Shown: positions 41,411 through 53,792, counted from the stretch's first letter. The stretch is DNA of 64,000 nt from Nipponacmea schrenckii (GCA_030562195.1 JAUJPP010000011.1:7192001-7256000); one strand, 5' to 3'. Notes: generated by a model not told the origin, from the letters alone. Program-made: numbers and translations.

Positions 41411-44294
41411 GAAGAAAGTGATATAGACAATATTCATATATTTAAAAAGGCTGAGATTGAGAATGGTATTAGCAAACAACTTGAGAGACTAGTCGATGAC
41501 AGCGGAACAGTGAGGGAAGGCAGAGAAGAGATTATAGACATTGTAGAGAAATTCTACTCAAAACTCTACTCTGCCGACCCTATACCCCAATCTGTCATCG
41601 ACGAGTATCTCGATAATTCTAATATCACACCTCTACCGCCGGCGGAGGCATCGGCCATAGATAATCAGAACATTTCTAAACGAGAAATATTAAAAGCACT
41701 ACAAGGGTTTCAGAACGACAAGGCTCCTGGAATTGATGGCATTCCAAAGGAGTTTTATTTGAAATTCTGGGATGTCATCCAGGATGACTTGTCGGAAGTT
41801 ATTAACAACATATTTCTTGAAGAACATCTGTCTGAAACCATGAGCACCTTAATAATATCTATTCATTACAAGAACAAGGGCTCAAGAAATGATCTGAAAA
41901 ACTATCGGCCGATTTCTCTGCTGACGGTAGATTACAAAATAGTAGCAAAGGTGATAGCCAATAGGCTAAAACCTATCTTGAACTTACTCGTACTGTATAT
42001 GATACTCAATCGGGAGCGGGCCAAGATAAATCTATCATCAATAACCTGCTCTCGATTGACTACATATATGAGTATGTTACACAGAAAGACCTGGGGATGG
42101 CCTTGTTGGCCTACGACCAGGAAAAAGCTTTCGATAGGCTCAACAGGGCCTACCTCAGTACCCTTCTGGAAAGATTGGGGCTTCCATTTGGTATCACTAA
42201 ATGGATCTCCAATCTCTATAGGGACCTTAGGGTGTATTGCGACGTGCGTGGAGCCTTCACAAACTGTTTCACTCTCGAAAGAGGAGTAAAACAAGGCTGC
42301 CCACTTTCGATGGCTCTATACGCACTCGCGATACACCCTTTGGCTCTTAACATCTCCAACAATCGATCCATCATAGGTATAGACATACCAAATTATCGCC
42401 GACAGGTAAAAACATTCCAACATGCAGACGATTTGTCCGTTATCATAACTGATCCCAAGTCCTACTCCAGTCTTGATCAAGAATTAAGCAACTTTGAGAA
42501 GGCCTCGGGATCCAAGATAAATAAAACAAAAACAGAAATATATACAACAGGGGCGATGTCTGCCCACGTACCAGACAAGGATAAAATGTACATCAAAACA
42601 CATATTAAATTTTAGGCATTCATTTTGGAAAAGACAGCCACGACTACAACTGGAATCCAATCCTTAATAAAATTAGACGGACCATCATTAAATGGAAAAA
42701 CCGTGCTTTAAAATTTAAAGAAAAATCAGTATCCTTAATACTTACATTTTATCACTGGTCTGGTACGTCGGCAGAATAATCAAACCTAACAAAATTTTTT
42801 TAAAAGAGCTGAATCAGGCTATCTACTCCTTCATGGATGGAAAGAGTGAGTGGATAGCCCGAAACACCTTACAACTGCCGCTGGACGAGGGAGGGCTTGG
42901 AGTTTGTGATATAGATCTCAAACTCCAGGCTTTCGACCTTCAACAAATTAAATGGACCATAGGGGGGACAGATACCCATGGACATCTCTGCTATATTACT
43001 GGATGGGCCTTACTATTAGGGGGTTTGATATGGACAGAGGCTATTCTGTGACAACGTTTCAGGCACCAACAAAAATTACTGCAATAGCCTGTAACTTCAG
43101 AAAAACAAACTTTAATTGGCTGCTGCCCTTTAATTCCAAAATAATATATATTGAACTTATAAAGCTAAAAGAACATATCACTACCATGCAGCAGCAATAC
43201 CCACACATCAATTTCTCTTGTGTGTTCCAAAATCTCTGGAAGTCGAGTCTGAGTCAGGGGGAAAAGGAATTCCTTTTCCTCTTGATTCATTCTGCCCTCC
43301 CGACTCGACACTTTCCAAACGGAGCTCGCAAGAGATTGATACTAAGTGTGGGTTTTGCCACAAACATCCTGAAACGTTGTTACATCTTTTTGTGATGTGT
43401 GACTTTTTGTCACCATTACGGAACAGCTTCTGCCATTTCATGTCAAACACCCTAAGAAAACCCGCCCAGTTGCATGAATTTATTTGTTTCATGGCAGGGA
43501 TTCACCACCAACTGTTCCCCCATATGTTCCATTATTTCAATATTATCTGGACAAATCGATCTGCACCAAATCCTGTCGGTGATATAATTGATACTCTATT
43601 GTATCGATTGTTGGAGATATCACCTTTGCTACTATAAACCATTCTCACCTCAGCCTTATCTGCGATTTTATATATCATTTCATTTACATTTTTAAATTCA
43701 AAATTCTTATATATTTTTATATCTACCTATATTAATATCACTTCATATATACATACATATACTATAATATCATTATTTTTACCTTCTATATATATAGCCA
43801 TATTATATTTATACACATAAATTATATTTATACACATATATTCATACACATAAATTATATATATTTATATACATAAATTATGTTTATATACATATATACA
43901 TCATATTTACATTAATAAATTGTGCAATACACTATATATAATAATTTATAATAATACATATTTACGCTGACTAATTAAATTAATTTCTTATTTTTTTTCT
44001 TTATGTATTATACATTATGGTTACACGATGATGATCCTCACATATGCCTTTGCCAGATTTTTAAATATTTTTATTTCTCGATAAGAGCATATGTGAGAGG
44101 TGGATATATATATATGTTAACAGTATATCCACCTAACACTTGATCGGAGTGTGGGTGGGTATGAGGAATTAAACACTTGATCGGAGTGTGGGTGGGTATG
44201 AGGAATTAAAAAAAAAAAAAAATTATGTTTTTGTTGTTTGAAATAAAAAAAAAAATTGAGTAAAAAGTAAAAAAAAAAGAAAAAGAAAAAAAAA
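41411..44294 (+). pseudogene. Degenerate L1/Tx1-like LINE: RT and C-terminal zinc motif
   Basis: 5'-truncated: the endonuclease is absent and sequence starts in the pre-RT region (frame continuous from 41411 to the Met at 41510). RT motifs include NDKAPGIDGIPKEFYLKFW, NDLKNYRPISLLTVDYKI, YDQEKAFDRLN (first catalytic Asp), RGVKQGCPLSMALYALAIHP and QHADDLSVII (ADD box). Then EGGLGVCDIDLKLQAF and a CGFC...HLFVMC motif (CX2CX8HX4C) before the stop at 43635-43637. Frame changes occur near 42000-42090, 42615-42830 and 43040-43220. The 3' part (43638-44294) is AT-rich, with two 37-bp direct units (44136-44209) and a poly(A)-like end, as expected for an L1-type insertion. Confidence 0.87.
44136..44209 (+). 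repeat. Two 37-bp direct units at the LINE 3' end
   Basis: Both units contain acacttgatcggagtgtggg and end tgaggaatta. They immediately precede the A-rich tail of the L1/Tx1-like LINE. The period equals that of the satellite at 60549, but the sequences are unrelated. Confidence 0.85.
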
Positions 44295-45598
44295 GAAACG
44301 TCGCCTGTTATGTTTTATTAAAGTAATCGTTATATCCATATGTCGTGTGGTTGTTTACACTATAACTATTATTTCTATAATATTGTATATCAGATTTCGA
44401 TATTCCAGCTCAGTTAACATACAGTTGGCTATCCAATGTAGGTTATCTTTCTACTTATTAAACCCGTTCGTTATTTCTAAAGAGCCTTCAGTGTTATTAG
44501 TTAACAAACATAAAGAATCTACATCCCTTACATTCATATTGAGGTCAAACTTCTATAATATAACGAGAAACATCGGCGAGGATCAGTAAGTAATGTAAGA
44601 ATAAGGTGGCGCCTTAGGACCTTTAAACCTTAATACACTATAACTATATACGATTTTTTTTACCAGGATCTGGTGCCTGAGTAGCTTGCCTAGTAATTGT
44701 GTTTTTAGATTGTATTGAGTAGTTTGACCAGTCAATATGCTGAAGGTAAGGGTCGTTTTCGTTACTCTCTTGTATTGTATTACATATTCAGGAAATAATA
44801 TCGCATGTGTCATGGATTGAAAATTTGTGTGTATTTTAAATGGATTGAAGCAACTAGCATAAAAAACGACAGTTTATGTCTGACCTTGAACCTATTCCAT
44901 CCGAATATTCTATCGAAGGACAGATTAGGACCTTTAAGGGTTTTAGGGTTTTTAATGTGATATTTTCATCGATTTCTTAATGTAGGCTAAATTGTTGCGT
45001 ATCCTTATCACAGGATAAATATATTATATAAACTGTTGCATAGTTGGACTATGCAATTGGATTTAACATGAAATATATGTTACAATTGTGTTTTCGTTTC
45101 TAATTGCTTTGTATAAATTGGTATTTCTTTAGAATTAATATTATTAAGTGTTTAATGGAGATAAGTTTTTATAATTCTAATGCATTCATGTTTTATGATA
45201 ACAATTATTTACTTCAAAAGCTGTTACTTAACTTGTTAATCCTTTCTTCAAACCCTGGTAGGGGACAAAGGAGAAAGGAAAATTTGTAAATTATATTTGT
45301 ATTAGAGTCCTTGTGGAGAGCAGTCATGTAGCATTGTAGCCGCAAGTCTCTAAGGGCCACTGGTCCTTCAGGCCCCAAGAGATAGTCTGGTGTTAAAATT
45401 TAGATGTTCCTGTATTCAAAATGTTATTATGCTCCTGTGTTTTACCTATTTTAATGATCCTATAATTTACCTGTTTTTGATCTGTTAATGTTGAAATGTT
45501 CCTGTTCCCTAAAAAACTGTCTACACTTATGCACTCTACAATTAAAGAATTACCCCCCTTGCCAATTCTGTAATTATAATATTAATACAGTGCACCCA
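44295..45598. other. Intergenic DNA between LINE tail and duplication
   Basis: No recognisable gene. Short open frames (for example 44347-44589 + and 44583-44813 -) have no domain similarity I recognise. Confidence 0.4.
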
Positions 45599-45885
45599 TC
45601 CTCACTCTACAGGCTACAATTCTTTATTGATTCTTTAGATTTTTATTTTGTACGTTATTGTCATTATGAAGATGATCCCCATCGATTTTTGTAATGATCT
45701 GCTAATTTTTTTTATCGAAAATTGTGTCCGGCTTGGGTTTACTCGTGCTCACTCTACAGGCTAGAATTCTTTATGGACTCTTTATATTTTTATTTTGTAG
45801 GTCAATGTCATTATGTAGATCCCTATTGATTTTTGTAATGATCTGATGATTTTTCACCGAAATATCGTGTCCGACTTAAAATTCT
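45599..45885. repeat. ~150-bp tandem duplication upstream of the esterase-like gene
   Basis: Two units share ctcactctacaggcta, aattctttat(t/g)gactcttta-type words, gatttttgtaatgatctg and tcgtgtccgactt-type ends (45599-45735 and 45750-45885), with several percent divergence. Located 180 bp upstream of the next gene's coding exon. Confidence 0.8.
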
Positions 45886-46050
45886 CTATAGAATAAACAC
45901 GAACCAAATGTGTCTCACTCATTAAATGAATCAATCCACTAAGGTCAAGAGTTCAATTTAAGATAGCATTTGTGTCTATATAGAACACCCCAATATAATA
46001 TACGCTGAACCAAACAGAACCCCGTTGAGATTATAAATCCTTTTTTATTT

Positions 46051-46064
46051 TCCAGAAAAGGACC
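46051..46064 (+). other. Probable 5' UTR splice acceptor
   Basis: A pyrimidine run ending ttttccag|aaaaggacc precedes the ATG at 46065 by 9 bp, so the gene probably has an upstream non-coding exon that I cannot place. Confidence 0.5.
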
Positions 46065-46791
46065 ATGCTTTCGCCGCAGAAATTACTGCTGATCACCCCT
46101 TGTATAGTAATACCTCTACTCTTCTTCAAACTTATCCATGTTCCACCGTCAGCTAAATCAACGGAATCGCCCGTGTCGCTAAAACTATTTCAACTTAAAA
46201 AACATGACTTAGTATCAAAGTTAAGAAGAGACGAAACTGTTGAAATGCCTCCAGGGATTCCAGAAAATCCCTCAACTTTGGTTCCATCTTGTCCCAATGT
46301 TCTGACTAACATGGTACAAGGATATTGGAAACAGCATGCAATGACACCAGGGCAGCAGAAAGAGATTAAAGGCCTTCTGGATTTTTTAGTACGATATGGT
46401 GTCCCACAGAACTTTCAGAGGGAAGATCTACGATGTGGTAACGTTACGTATCCACTATTCAACAATAAGTGGTTACGAGCGGTTTGTGATGAACACGGGG
46501 CTACACCTTGCTGTTATCATAATAAATGTGTTTCAAAAACAACAGAAGAGTGTAAATGTGACAACTGTTTTGATCTACGGACGAGAATTATTGCTGAATA
46601 TGCAGATTGGATTCCACTTAATAGAAAGTGTACAGTGAAAGTGTACAATAAAAGCGATGCCTGTGAGTTGTTATCAGATCACGTGATAGTTGTAATTGGA
46701 GATTCTATGGCGCGACACGTGTATATCACTCTACTGTTACTGCTCCAGAATAACTATATAGACGGAGCATTGAAACCAAATACACCTAAAG
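46065..46791 (+). CDS. Esterase-like gene, exon 1
   Basis: Residues 1-242 plus one base. Donor cctaaag|gtattt. Contains the anchor, the Cys-rich motif and the GDS nucleophile motif. Without splicing the frame ends at 46809-46811. Confidence 0.82.
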
Positions 46792-47658
46792 GTATTTATA
46801 TTGTTTACTAACGAAAGAAAGGTGTATGGTGTGCAGTTATTGAACCGTATAAATATAATTATTCACGTTTGCCACGACTTCTCGTGAATGAACTGAATGA
46901 ACTGATTTCTATTGAAAACTGTTCAATCAAAACGGTTAGATTGTACGGTTTATGAATTCGTACCATAGTTTCTTCAATCCTTTTAAAAAATTAGATAAAT
47001 TATATCGAATCTTATGTATATTGATATACTGATAGCTTCATTCTATTTTTGATGGGGAGGGGACAATGCAATGTTTTTATTAAGTTTTTAATTTTCTATT
47101 TCAGAAATCCGAAAAGAATGTTTAAAAATGGAGATATTAACAGACAAAAAATGTCGCCATTATGTCGCAAGAGATATCACAGTGTGTGGTGGAAGGGTGA
47201 AACTTTCAATGAAGGAATATAAGAGTGTACGGAATTGGAACCAGACTGCGCAGGTTATTAAACATGTTTCTAAATCTTCCAAATCACTGGTGTTGTTAGG
47301 ACTTGGTGTTCACGACAAATTTAACTCTACAGCGGTTATTGAATCTTATCTGAAACCCTTGAAACAACTTTACTCGTCATTTCAACATTCCAGAACAAAG
47401 TTATTGTGGGCGTCTCCGAGTAGTTTTGGTCTGCTTAAAGCTAATCTTTACCCACAGAGAAAAGTTGACGTATTACGTTTCATGAAAGAAACCGGTAAAT
47501 ATTTAAACAGTGCCAATATTCCTCAGTTTAACACTTACGACTTGACTCACGGAGTTAGAAGTCAAGATGGGCACCATTATGGATTCGGAATCAACAAATG
47601 GAAGGTTTTCATTCTATTAAACTATATTCAGGAACTAAAAACAAAGGGACAGTGGTAA
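46065..47658 (+). CDS. SGNH/PC-esterase-like type II membrane protein, 2 exons
   Basis: Two coding exons (46065-46791 and 47105-47658) join in phase 1 to give 426 aa. A hydrophobic segment at about residues 8-22 (ITPCIVIPLLFF) is an N-terminal signal anchor, suggesting a Golgi or cell-surface type II protein. A Cys-rich stretch follows (ATPCCYHNKCV, CKCDNCFDLR). VIVVIGDSMARH carries the block I GDS (S214), LLGLGVHD resembles the block III region of PC-esterase-type hydrolases, and QDGHHYG supplies the Asp397-x-x-His400 dyad. Sequons include CGNVT, NKSD, NSTA and NQTA. The residues fit an acyl-/acetyl-ester hydrolase or O-acetyltransferase fold (PC-esterase, CASD1/NXPE-like), probably acting on glycans, but the substrate is unknown. 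Intact, with no frameshift. Confidence 0.8.
47105..47658 (+). CDS. Esterase-like gene, exon 2
   Basis: Acceptor tatttcag|aaatc. G|AA forms Glu243, followed by IRKECLKMEIL. The internal Met at 47128 is not a start. Carries the GVHD and DGHH motifs and ends at TAA 47656-47658 after a WKVFILLNYIQEL helix. Confidence 0.82.
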
Positions 47659-47679
47659 CTCTACTCGAGGTTCGATATT

Positions 47680-48186
47680 CATGAATCTTTATTCTCACAC
47701 TACATTCCAACGTTGTGGAAAACGTCAAAAATAGTGCCGGTCCCTAAACATCGAAATCCAAATGAAGCCAATGACTATCGACCAGTTGCCTTAACCTCAA
47801 TTCTGATGAAATGTCTTGAACGGATTGTAAAAAGACTGTTGCTCTGTGACGTTCTTAGATCCATTACAATTTGCGTACAGACCAAGAAGGGGTGTGGATG
47901 ATGCCATACTGACTTTATTGCACAATGTCTATTTGCACCTAGAAAATAAAAACTCATAAGAATATTTGTGGCCGACTTTTCCCCAGCTTTCAATACAATA
48001 TAGCCACATCTTCTTATGAATAAACTCGCTCATCTAAATATTAATACACATCTGATTAAACGGATTGAATCATTTCTAGTAAATTGTTCCCAATTTGTGA
48101 CAGTAAATTATTCCATGTCTGAATCGATTATATCATCGACGGGGGCTCCACAAGGCTGTGTTCTCTCGCCCATCTTATTTATTTTT
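47680..48186 (+). pseudogene. Non-LTR reverse transcriptase fragment (Rex1-like style)
   Basis: Starts only ~22 bp after the esterase-like stop codon. Pieces in two frames read LWKTSKIVPVPKHRNPNEAN, DYRPVALTS, then (shifted) LQFAYRPRRGVDDAILTLLH, then FVADFSPAFNTI followed by an in-frame TAG, and finally STGAPQGCVLSPILF. It lacks the endonuclease, the catalytic ADD box and everything downstream. It is cut where the next repeat begins. Confidence 0.82.
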
Positions 48187-49284
48187 ATACGCCCACATGA
48201 AATGGGGGGCGTATATTGTCGTCACCCATGTCTGTCCGTCCGTCCGTCCGTCGGTACACAATTGCTCGTAAACACTGTACAAGGTGCAATTCTTGACGGA
48301 TTTAGATTAAACGTGATATGAGTGTTTATGATCACACAAGGATGAACCCTATTGAAAATCAGCGAAATCAGAAAAAAATTAGTTAAGTTCTTGCCCTTGT
48401 TCCTGAATGGCTCGTAAACACTCTACAACTGATTTTGATGAAACTTGGCTTGAGTGTATGTTATTACTCAAGGATAAACCCTATTGAAAATCAGCGAAAT
48501 CGAAAAACATTTAAGATGAGTTATTGAAAACGCGTTCAATTTTAGCTCGTAAGCACTCTTGAGAGAACAATTCTTAATGGATTTTGATGAAACTTGCCTT
48601 GAGTATATGCTATCACCCAAGGATGAAGCCTATTGAAAACCAGTAAAATCGAAAAAAAATTAATATTAGTTATTGCCCTTGTTCTTGAAAACGCGTTCAA
48701 TTTTTGGCTTGTAAACACCCTACAAAGAACAGTTATTGACCGATTTTGACAAAACTTGCTGAAATTGTTTAATATCGCCCAAGAATGAACCCTTTTGAAA
48801 ATAGAAAATATCGAAATATTTTGCCCTTGTTCTATAAAATGTGTTGGATTTTTGCCTTGTAAAAGCGTTCAATTTGTGGCTTGTAAACACTCTACAAAGC
48901 ACAATTATTGAACGATTTTGACATAACTTGCTGAAATTGTTTAATATCACCAAAGGATAAACCCTATTGAAAATCAAATATATCGAAATATATTTAATAC
49001 CAATTATTGCCCTTGCTTTATATATGTGTTCGATTTCTTCCTTGTAAACACTCTACAGGTCACAATTCTTGAGCGATTTTGACGTAACTTGGCATGAGTA
49101 TTTGTAATCACCTAGTGATGAACCCTGTTGAAAATTGAAAAATATTTAGTATTAGTCATTTGCTTGTTTTTTTGAAAATGCGTCAAAATTTTTAGTTTGT
49201 AAACCCTCTACACGGCACAATGATTTACAGATTTTGACAAAATTTGCTTAAATTATTAGCTATCAGGATGAACCCTATTGAAAT
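48187..49284 (+). mobile_element. Tandem-core repeat with CCGT run, left half
   Basis: Starts ttatacgcccacatgaaat with a CCGT run (48236-48252), like the element at 57345, then has ~173-bp core units (for example acaaagaacagttattgacc at 48722 and acaaagcacaattattgaac at 48895) built of gattttgacaaaacttg and ggatgaaccctattgaaaat. Interrupted at 49285 by a LINE; the right half resumes at 54294. Confidence 0.75.
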
Positions 49285-49513
49285 GAAATGTATTTAAGTG
49301 CATCAGCACCAAAACGGGCTATATAGCACTTGAATGCGATTTAAAATACAACAAAAATTAAAACTAGAAAATCAATACATTAAAATAAAAATTATCACAG
49401 AAAACCCAAAAAGGGCAACAAAACAATGCTAAAACCAATATCACAGAATAGTTGTAACCCAAAAAAGGCTAAAAACAAAATAGCAAAAACAAAACTATAA
49501 CACAAAATATATT

Positions 49514-50509
49514 TTAAAATTTAAAATATAGATTAGATTGTTTTAAAAACGCGACAACCTTCTCATAAAGAGAAGGTTGCGCAAACAGAAGGAACAAGGA
49601 TCTAGCACGGTGGTGCTGAGATGTTATAGGTTTGAGATGCGTGCACTCAATCAGAATGTGTTTCACTGTCAGGCGAACCTGGCAGTGCTGACAGACTGGT
49701 TGAGGCTCTCGCTTTAGCAGGTAACAGTTGGTAAGGTGAGTATATCTAAGACGAGAGCGACACAAAACAACTTCATTTCTCCTGTTGGCACAATAGGAGG
49801 ATGGCCAATCCCCCAAGAGAGGCTTGATGGCATGAAGTTTGTTTGTATCTGCAGCATCCCATTTTTGCTGCCATCGTTGCAAAATAAAAGTCCTTATCAC
49901 CGACTTAAAGTCGGTATAAGGCAAGGAAAAGGGGGAGGACTTAGCCGCCGCATCTGCCCGGTCATTCCCCCGTATATCCATGTGACTGGGGAGCCAACAA
50001 AGGACAATGTCCCTTTTCGGTCCCGAGAGCTTGTAAATATCTCCGATTATTGGGTGCACAATCTGGATGTTATGAATAGCTTGCAATGCGGACAAAGAAT
50101 CAGAATAGATTATACATTTTTGTAATGATGATGACTGAAAGAACTCGAGTGCCTGTAAAATAGCAATGAGTTCTGCAGTAAAAATAGAGGCTGCTGGTGG
50201 AAGAGATACAGACAGGACTTCGGATGGCGTCACGGTAGCGGCTGCTACCTTATCACCATCCTTGGACCCATCTGTATAGAAAGGAGAATAATCCCCATAT
50301 TTAGTCCTTAATTCAAGAAATTTAGACTTGAAGACGATAGAGCTTGTCTGTGATTTCTTATTGGTTGATAGACTAAAGTCTATCTGAAATGGAGCAATAG
50401 ACCACGGTGGAGTTGTGGTCATTATGAAGTCCGCAATACTGTCGTGACTTATACCAGCCCCTAACATAAGAGGTTGAATGCGGAGGCTTTGCCTCGTACA
50501 GATGCTCAA
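49514..50509 (-). pseudogene. LINE RNase H domain and C-terminal zinc motif
   Basis: 331 open codons continuing the RT product in a shifted frame; the shift falls at about 50460-50490, where both frames encode adjoining parts of the same protein. All four RNase H acidic residues are visible: FYTDGSKDGD, TAELIAILQALE, IYSDSLSAL and GNDRADAAAK. After it comes a CQHC...HILIEC motif (CX2CX7HX4C), typical of such C-termini. Confidence 0.88.
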
Positions 50510-52376
50510 AATAAGGACTAAAAACAGGGCGGTGAGCCGGATGGTATGGCAAAGATGCTATTTTAATAGCATACTGCAGTGAAAGTCTGTCACGCCTGTC
50601 GTACAATGAGGGTTCGTTAGCCTCGACGTACAGACTTTCAACTGGAGTTGTGCGAAAAGCGCCTAAACTGATCCTAAGTCCTTGGTTGTGTATGGTGTCA
50701 AGCTCTTTGAGGTAGGATGGACGAGCTGAACCATACACCTGGCACCCATAATCGAGCTTGGATCGAACCAAAGCTCGATATAATCGGAGGAGGACCTTAC
50801 GGTCAGCTCCCCAGTCAGTGTTGGATAAGACTCTCAGTATGTTGAGAGCTTTCAGACATTTTTTCTTGAGGATTTTAATGTGTGGACGAAATGAAAGCTT
50901 GCTGTCAAATGTAAGACCAAGAAATTTGAATTCCTGTACTACAGGAACGACAGCATTGTCCAAACGTAGCACTGGGTCAAGGTGCAAACCTCTTCTTTTA
51001 CAGAAATGCATGCAGACGGTCTTGGATTTCGAAAATCGAAATCCATTGCTAGTTGCCCATCGCTGTAGATTGTTTAAGCAAAGCTGCAACTGACGCTCGA
51101 TCGTCTGCATGTTAGTAGAACTGTAACACATCTGAAAGTCATCAACATACAGAGAGCCATCAACCCCCCGTCTGAGGCAAGACGTGATGGAATTTATCTT
51201 GATGGAAAAAAGGGTTACGGATAATATGCTACCCTGAGGAACTCCATTATCCTGAGGAAAAGGATCGGAAAAAATGGAGCCTAGTCGTACCTTAAACGTC
51301 CTATCATGTAGGAAATTGGAGATAAATAATGGCAATCTTCCTCGAAAACCGAAGTCAAAGAGATCACGAAGAATGCCATATCTCCAAGTAGTGTCATATG
51401 CCTTCTCCAAATCAAAAAATATGGCTACTAAATGGTGATTTTGGATGAAAGCGTCCCTGACGAACGATTCAAATCTAACGAGATGATCAAGAGTGCTCCT
51501 TTGGGACCCAAATCTACATTGGAGGTAAGTAAGTAGATTGTTTGACTCGAGGTGCCAAACGAGCCTTCTATTGATCATCCGTTCCATGGTTTTACAAATA
51601 CAGCTGGTCAATGCAATAGGGCGATAATAAGTAGGATTCGTAGGATCCTTACCAGGTTTAGGAATGGGAACGATGGTAGCAATCCTCCACGAAGGCGGGA
51701 AGACGCCGTCATCCCAAATCTGGTTAAATAAAAGTAAAAGTTTTTTTAATGTTGGGTAAGGAAGTTGTTTGAGGATCTGATAATGAATATCGTCAGGCCC
51801 AGTAGCTGTATCATGAGCCTGTTTTAAAGAATACTTTAGTTCAGATATAGTAAATTTTTCGTTATAATATTCCTCATTTTTAGATGTAAAATTTAACCTT
51901 TTCCTCTCATCCCGGAGACGGACTCTCTGGAAAGCATCAGAGGAAAAGTTTGAGGATGAATTGAAAGAAAAATTACTTCCCAACGAATTAGCAATATCTG
52001 GTAGTGTGGTAAGCGTTGAACCATCTACTTCTAGATGGTTCACAGATATTGTATCCGCTTTACCCTTGATCCTACGAATCCTATCCCAGACTGATTTGGA
52101 AGACGTACGACTGTTGTTCCTTGACACGTACTCCTGCCATGCTGACCTCTTTGCCTGGCGGATAGTCCGCCTGGCTTTGGCCCGTGCAATGCGAAAAGAG
52201 GCCATGTTGTCATCGGAAGGAGCACGTTCAAGCAATCGTAAAACACGATTACGTTCTTTCAGTGCTGTCTTACAGTCTTCATTAAACCATGGTTTATTGA
52301 ATCGTTTTGGAGTTGCCGAGGTTTTACGAATCGCCTGACCCGATACATCTTGTAAGATGGTGGTAAATAGTTCCAT
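50373..52376 (-). pseudogene. LINE reverse transcriptase domain (667 open codons)
   Basis: Long open minus-strand frame. The N-terminal part (NKPWFNEDCKTALKERNRV, KRSAWQEYV) is the linker after the endonuclease. RT motifs: TGPDDIHYQILKQLP, IPKPGKDPTNPTYYRPIALT, RFGSQRSTLDHLV, AIFFDLEKAYDTTW, NGVPQGSILSVTLFSI, and GSLYVDDFQM (YVDD instead of the more common ADD). The thumb has FLGLTFDSKLSF and LDYGCQVYGSA. Upstream and downstream domains are in other frames, so no full polyprotein can be made. Confidence 0.9.
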
Positions 52377-52452
52377 CGGGTCTTCTGCTTCATCTAGATC
52401 ATCCTGAGGAAAAGGAGAAATTCAAAGCGCCTCAAAGAGGGGCCAATTAGCT

Positions 52453-53144
52453 TTAGAGTTTCCATCTTTGTAGCCTGTCTACTGGTGAAGGACCATTATT
52501 CCGTAGAATTACAGGATAATGATCACTGTGGCAGAGATCGTCATGGACACTCCAAGAAAAATCTTGGAACAAAGATGGTGAGCTAATTGTCAGATCTAGA
52601 TGAGAAAAGGTTTTTGTTCTTGAGCAGAAATATGTAGGCGATTCGTCATTAAAGATACGTTTAAAGGTCGTTGTCATATATGAAGTCAGCTATTAATTTT
52701 CCTCTGTTGTTGTCATTAGGACTACCCCAAAAAGACCATTGAAATCTCCGAGCAAAATGCAAGGAGATGGAAGCTGGGCAACAAGGTCATATAGGTCTCT
52801 GGGGTTTAGAGTGGAGTTAGGTGGCAAATAGATGGAGCAGAGGGTAATAGGCACATGGAGTGTTACTCGCACGGCAATTACCTGCAGAGGAGAATTGAGT
52901 GTGACTTCGGACTGGGCAACGTTTCTATTAACAATAATAGAAAGACCTTGTCATCACCAGTGCCATAATGGTGGTAAGAAACACAATGTTTAAATGGCAC
53001 TAAATGTAAATCCGTTGACTTGAGGAATGTCTCTTGCAGACAAAAAGCCAACGGATTGTATTGTTGGATTAATAGCTGAACTTCATAAAGATTATGACTT
53101 AAACCTCGACAATTCCATTGAATTATATTATTTTTTGGATGCAT
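52453..53144 (-). pseudogene. LINE apurinic-type endonuclease, broken
   Basis: Two open pieces (53144-52878 and 52677-52453) in different frames, with a gap between. The first starts with IIQWNCRGLSHNLYEVQLLI and contains CLQETFL, the metal-binding Glu region of the endonuclease. The last has KTFSHLDLTISSP and HSDHYPVIL, the C-terminal SDH motif. The middle, around 52700-52860, is readable only with frame changes. Confidence 0.85.
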
Positions 53145-53199
53145 CGTCAGGGTGGTTTAATTGGACTACGAGGGTTGCGGTAAGGGGGGTTGAGAACTT

Positions 53200-53792
53200 C
53201 CGCATCAACCTCGGAAGCCTCCATATCTATACTATCAGATATGGCAGACTTCAATAAATCCCTACCTCCCTTTTTGGAGGATGATACATTTTTTTTTACC
53301 GGACTTGTCATTTTTAGAAAAACTTTCGCTACTTTTAGCTCTGGACTGTTTACCAGTCCCTTTTGGCTGAATGTCTTTAGACGCCAATATCTTTTAATTC
53401 CTCCTTCATTTCCTCAGCTGAACATCCATTGAGGTCTGGATGTCGAATGACCCCTTTACAGGAGTTCAGTGAGAAATGAGACGTAACTTTAATTAGAATG
53501 TTAGCTAATAAGGAGGATTTTAATAAGAGCTCTGAATGGATTTTACGAGAGCATTCAACCAACAAGGACCCACTACGTAATTTTTTTTATTGATTTGGGC
53601 TCACTGGCAAGGCCAGTCAAACCTTTAGCAATAGCAAATGGAGATAATGATGATAATGCTTTCTCAGGGTCACTACTGTCAATGACAAGAAACCGAGGCC
53701 ATGATTCGTCTGAGTTAGACGAATCGGTAAATTCGGCCTCAGTTTACCGGCGTTTACGCTCGTTAATATTTTTTTTAAGTTGTGTAGCCATG
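53200..53792 (-). pseudogene. LINE ORF1 (gag-like) remnant
   Basis: Starts with a Met in the context of MATQLKKNINERKRR at about 53792, broken immediately by a stop. A 62-codon piece (53565-53377) contains CSRKIHSELLLKS and GVIRHPDLNGCSAEEMKEEL, a signature of ORF1 proteins of I/Nimb-group LINEs. The C-terminal part is Lys/Ser-rich and degraded. Confidence 0.75.
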
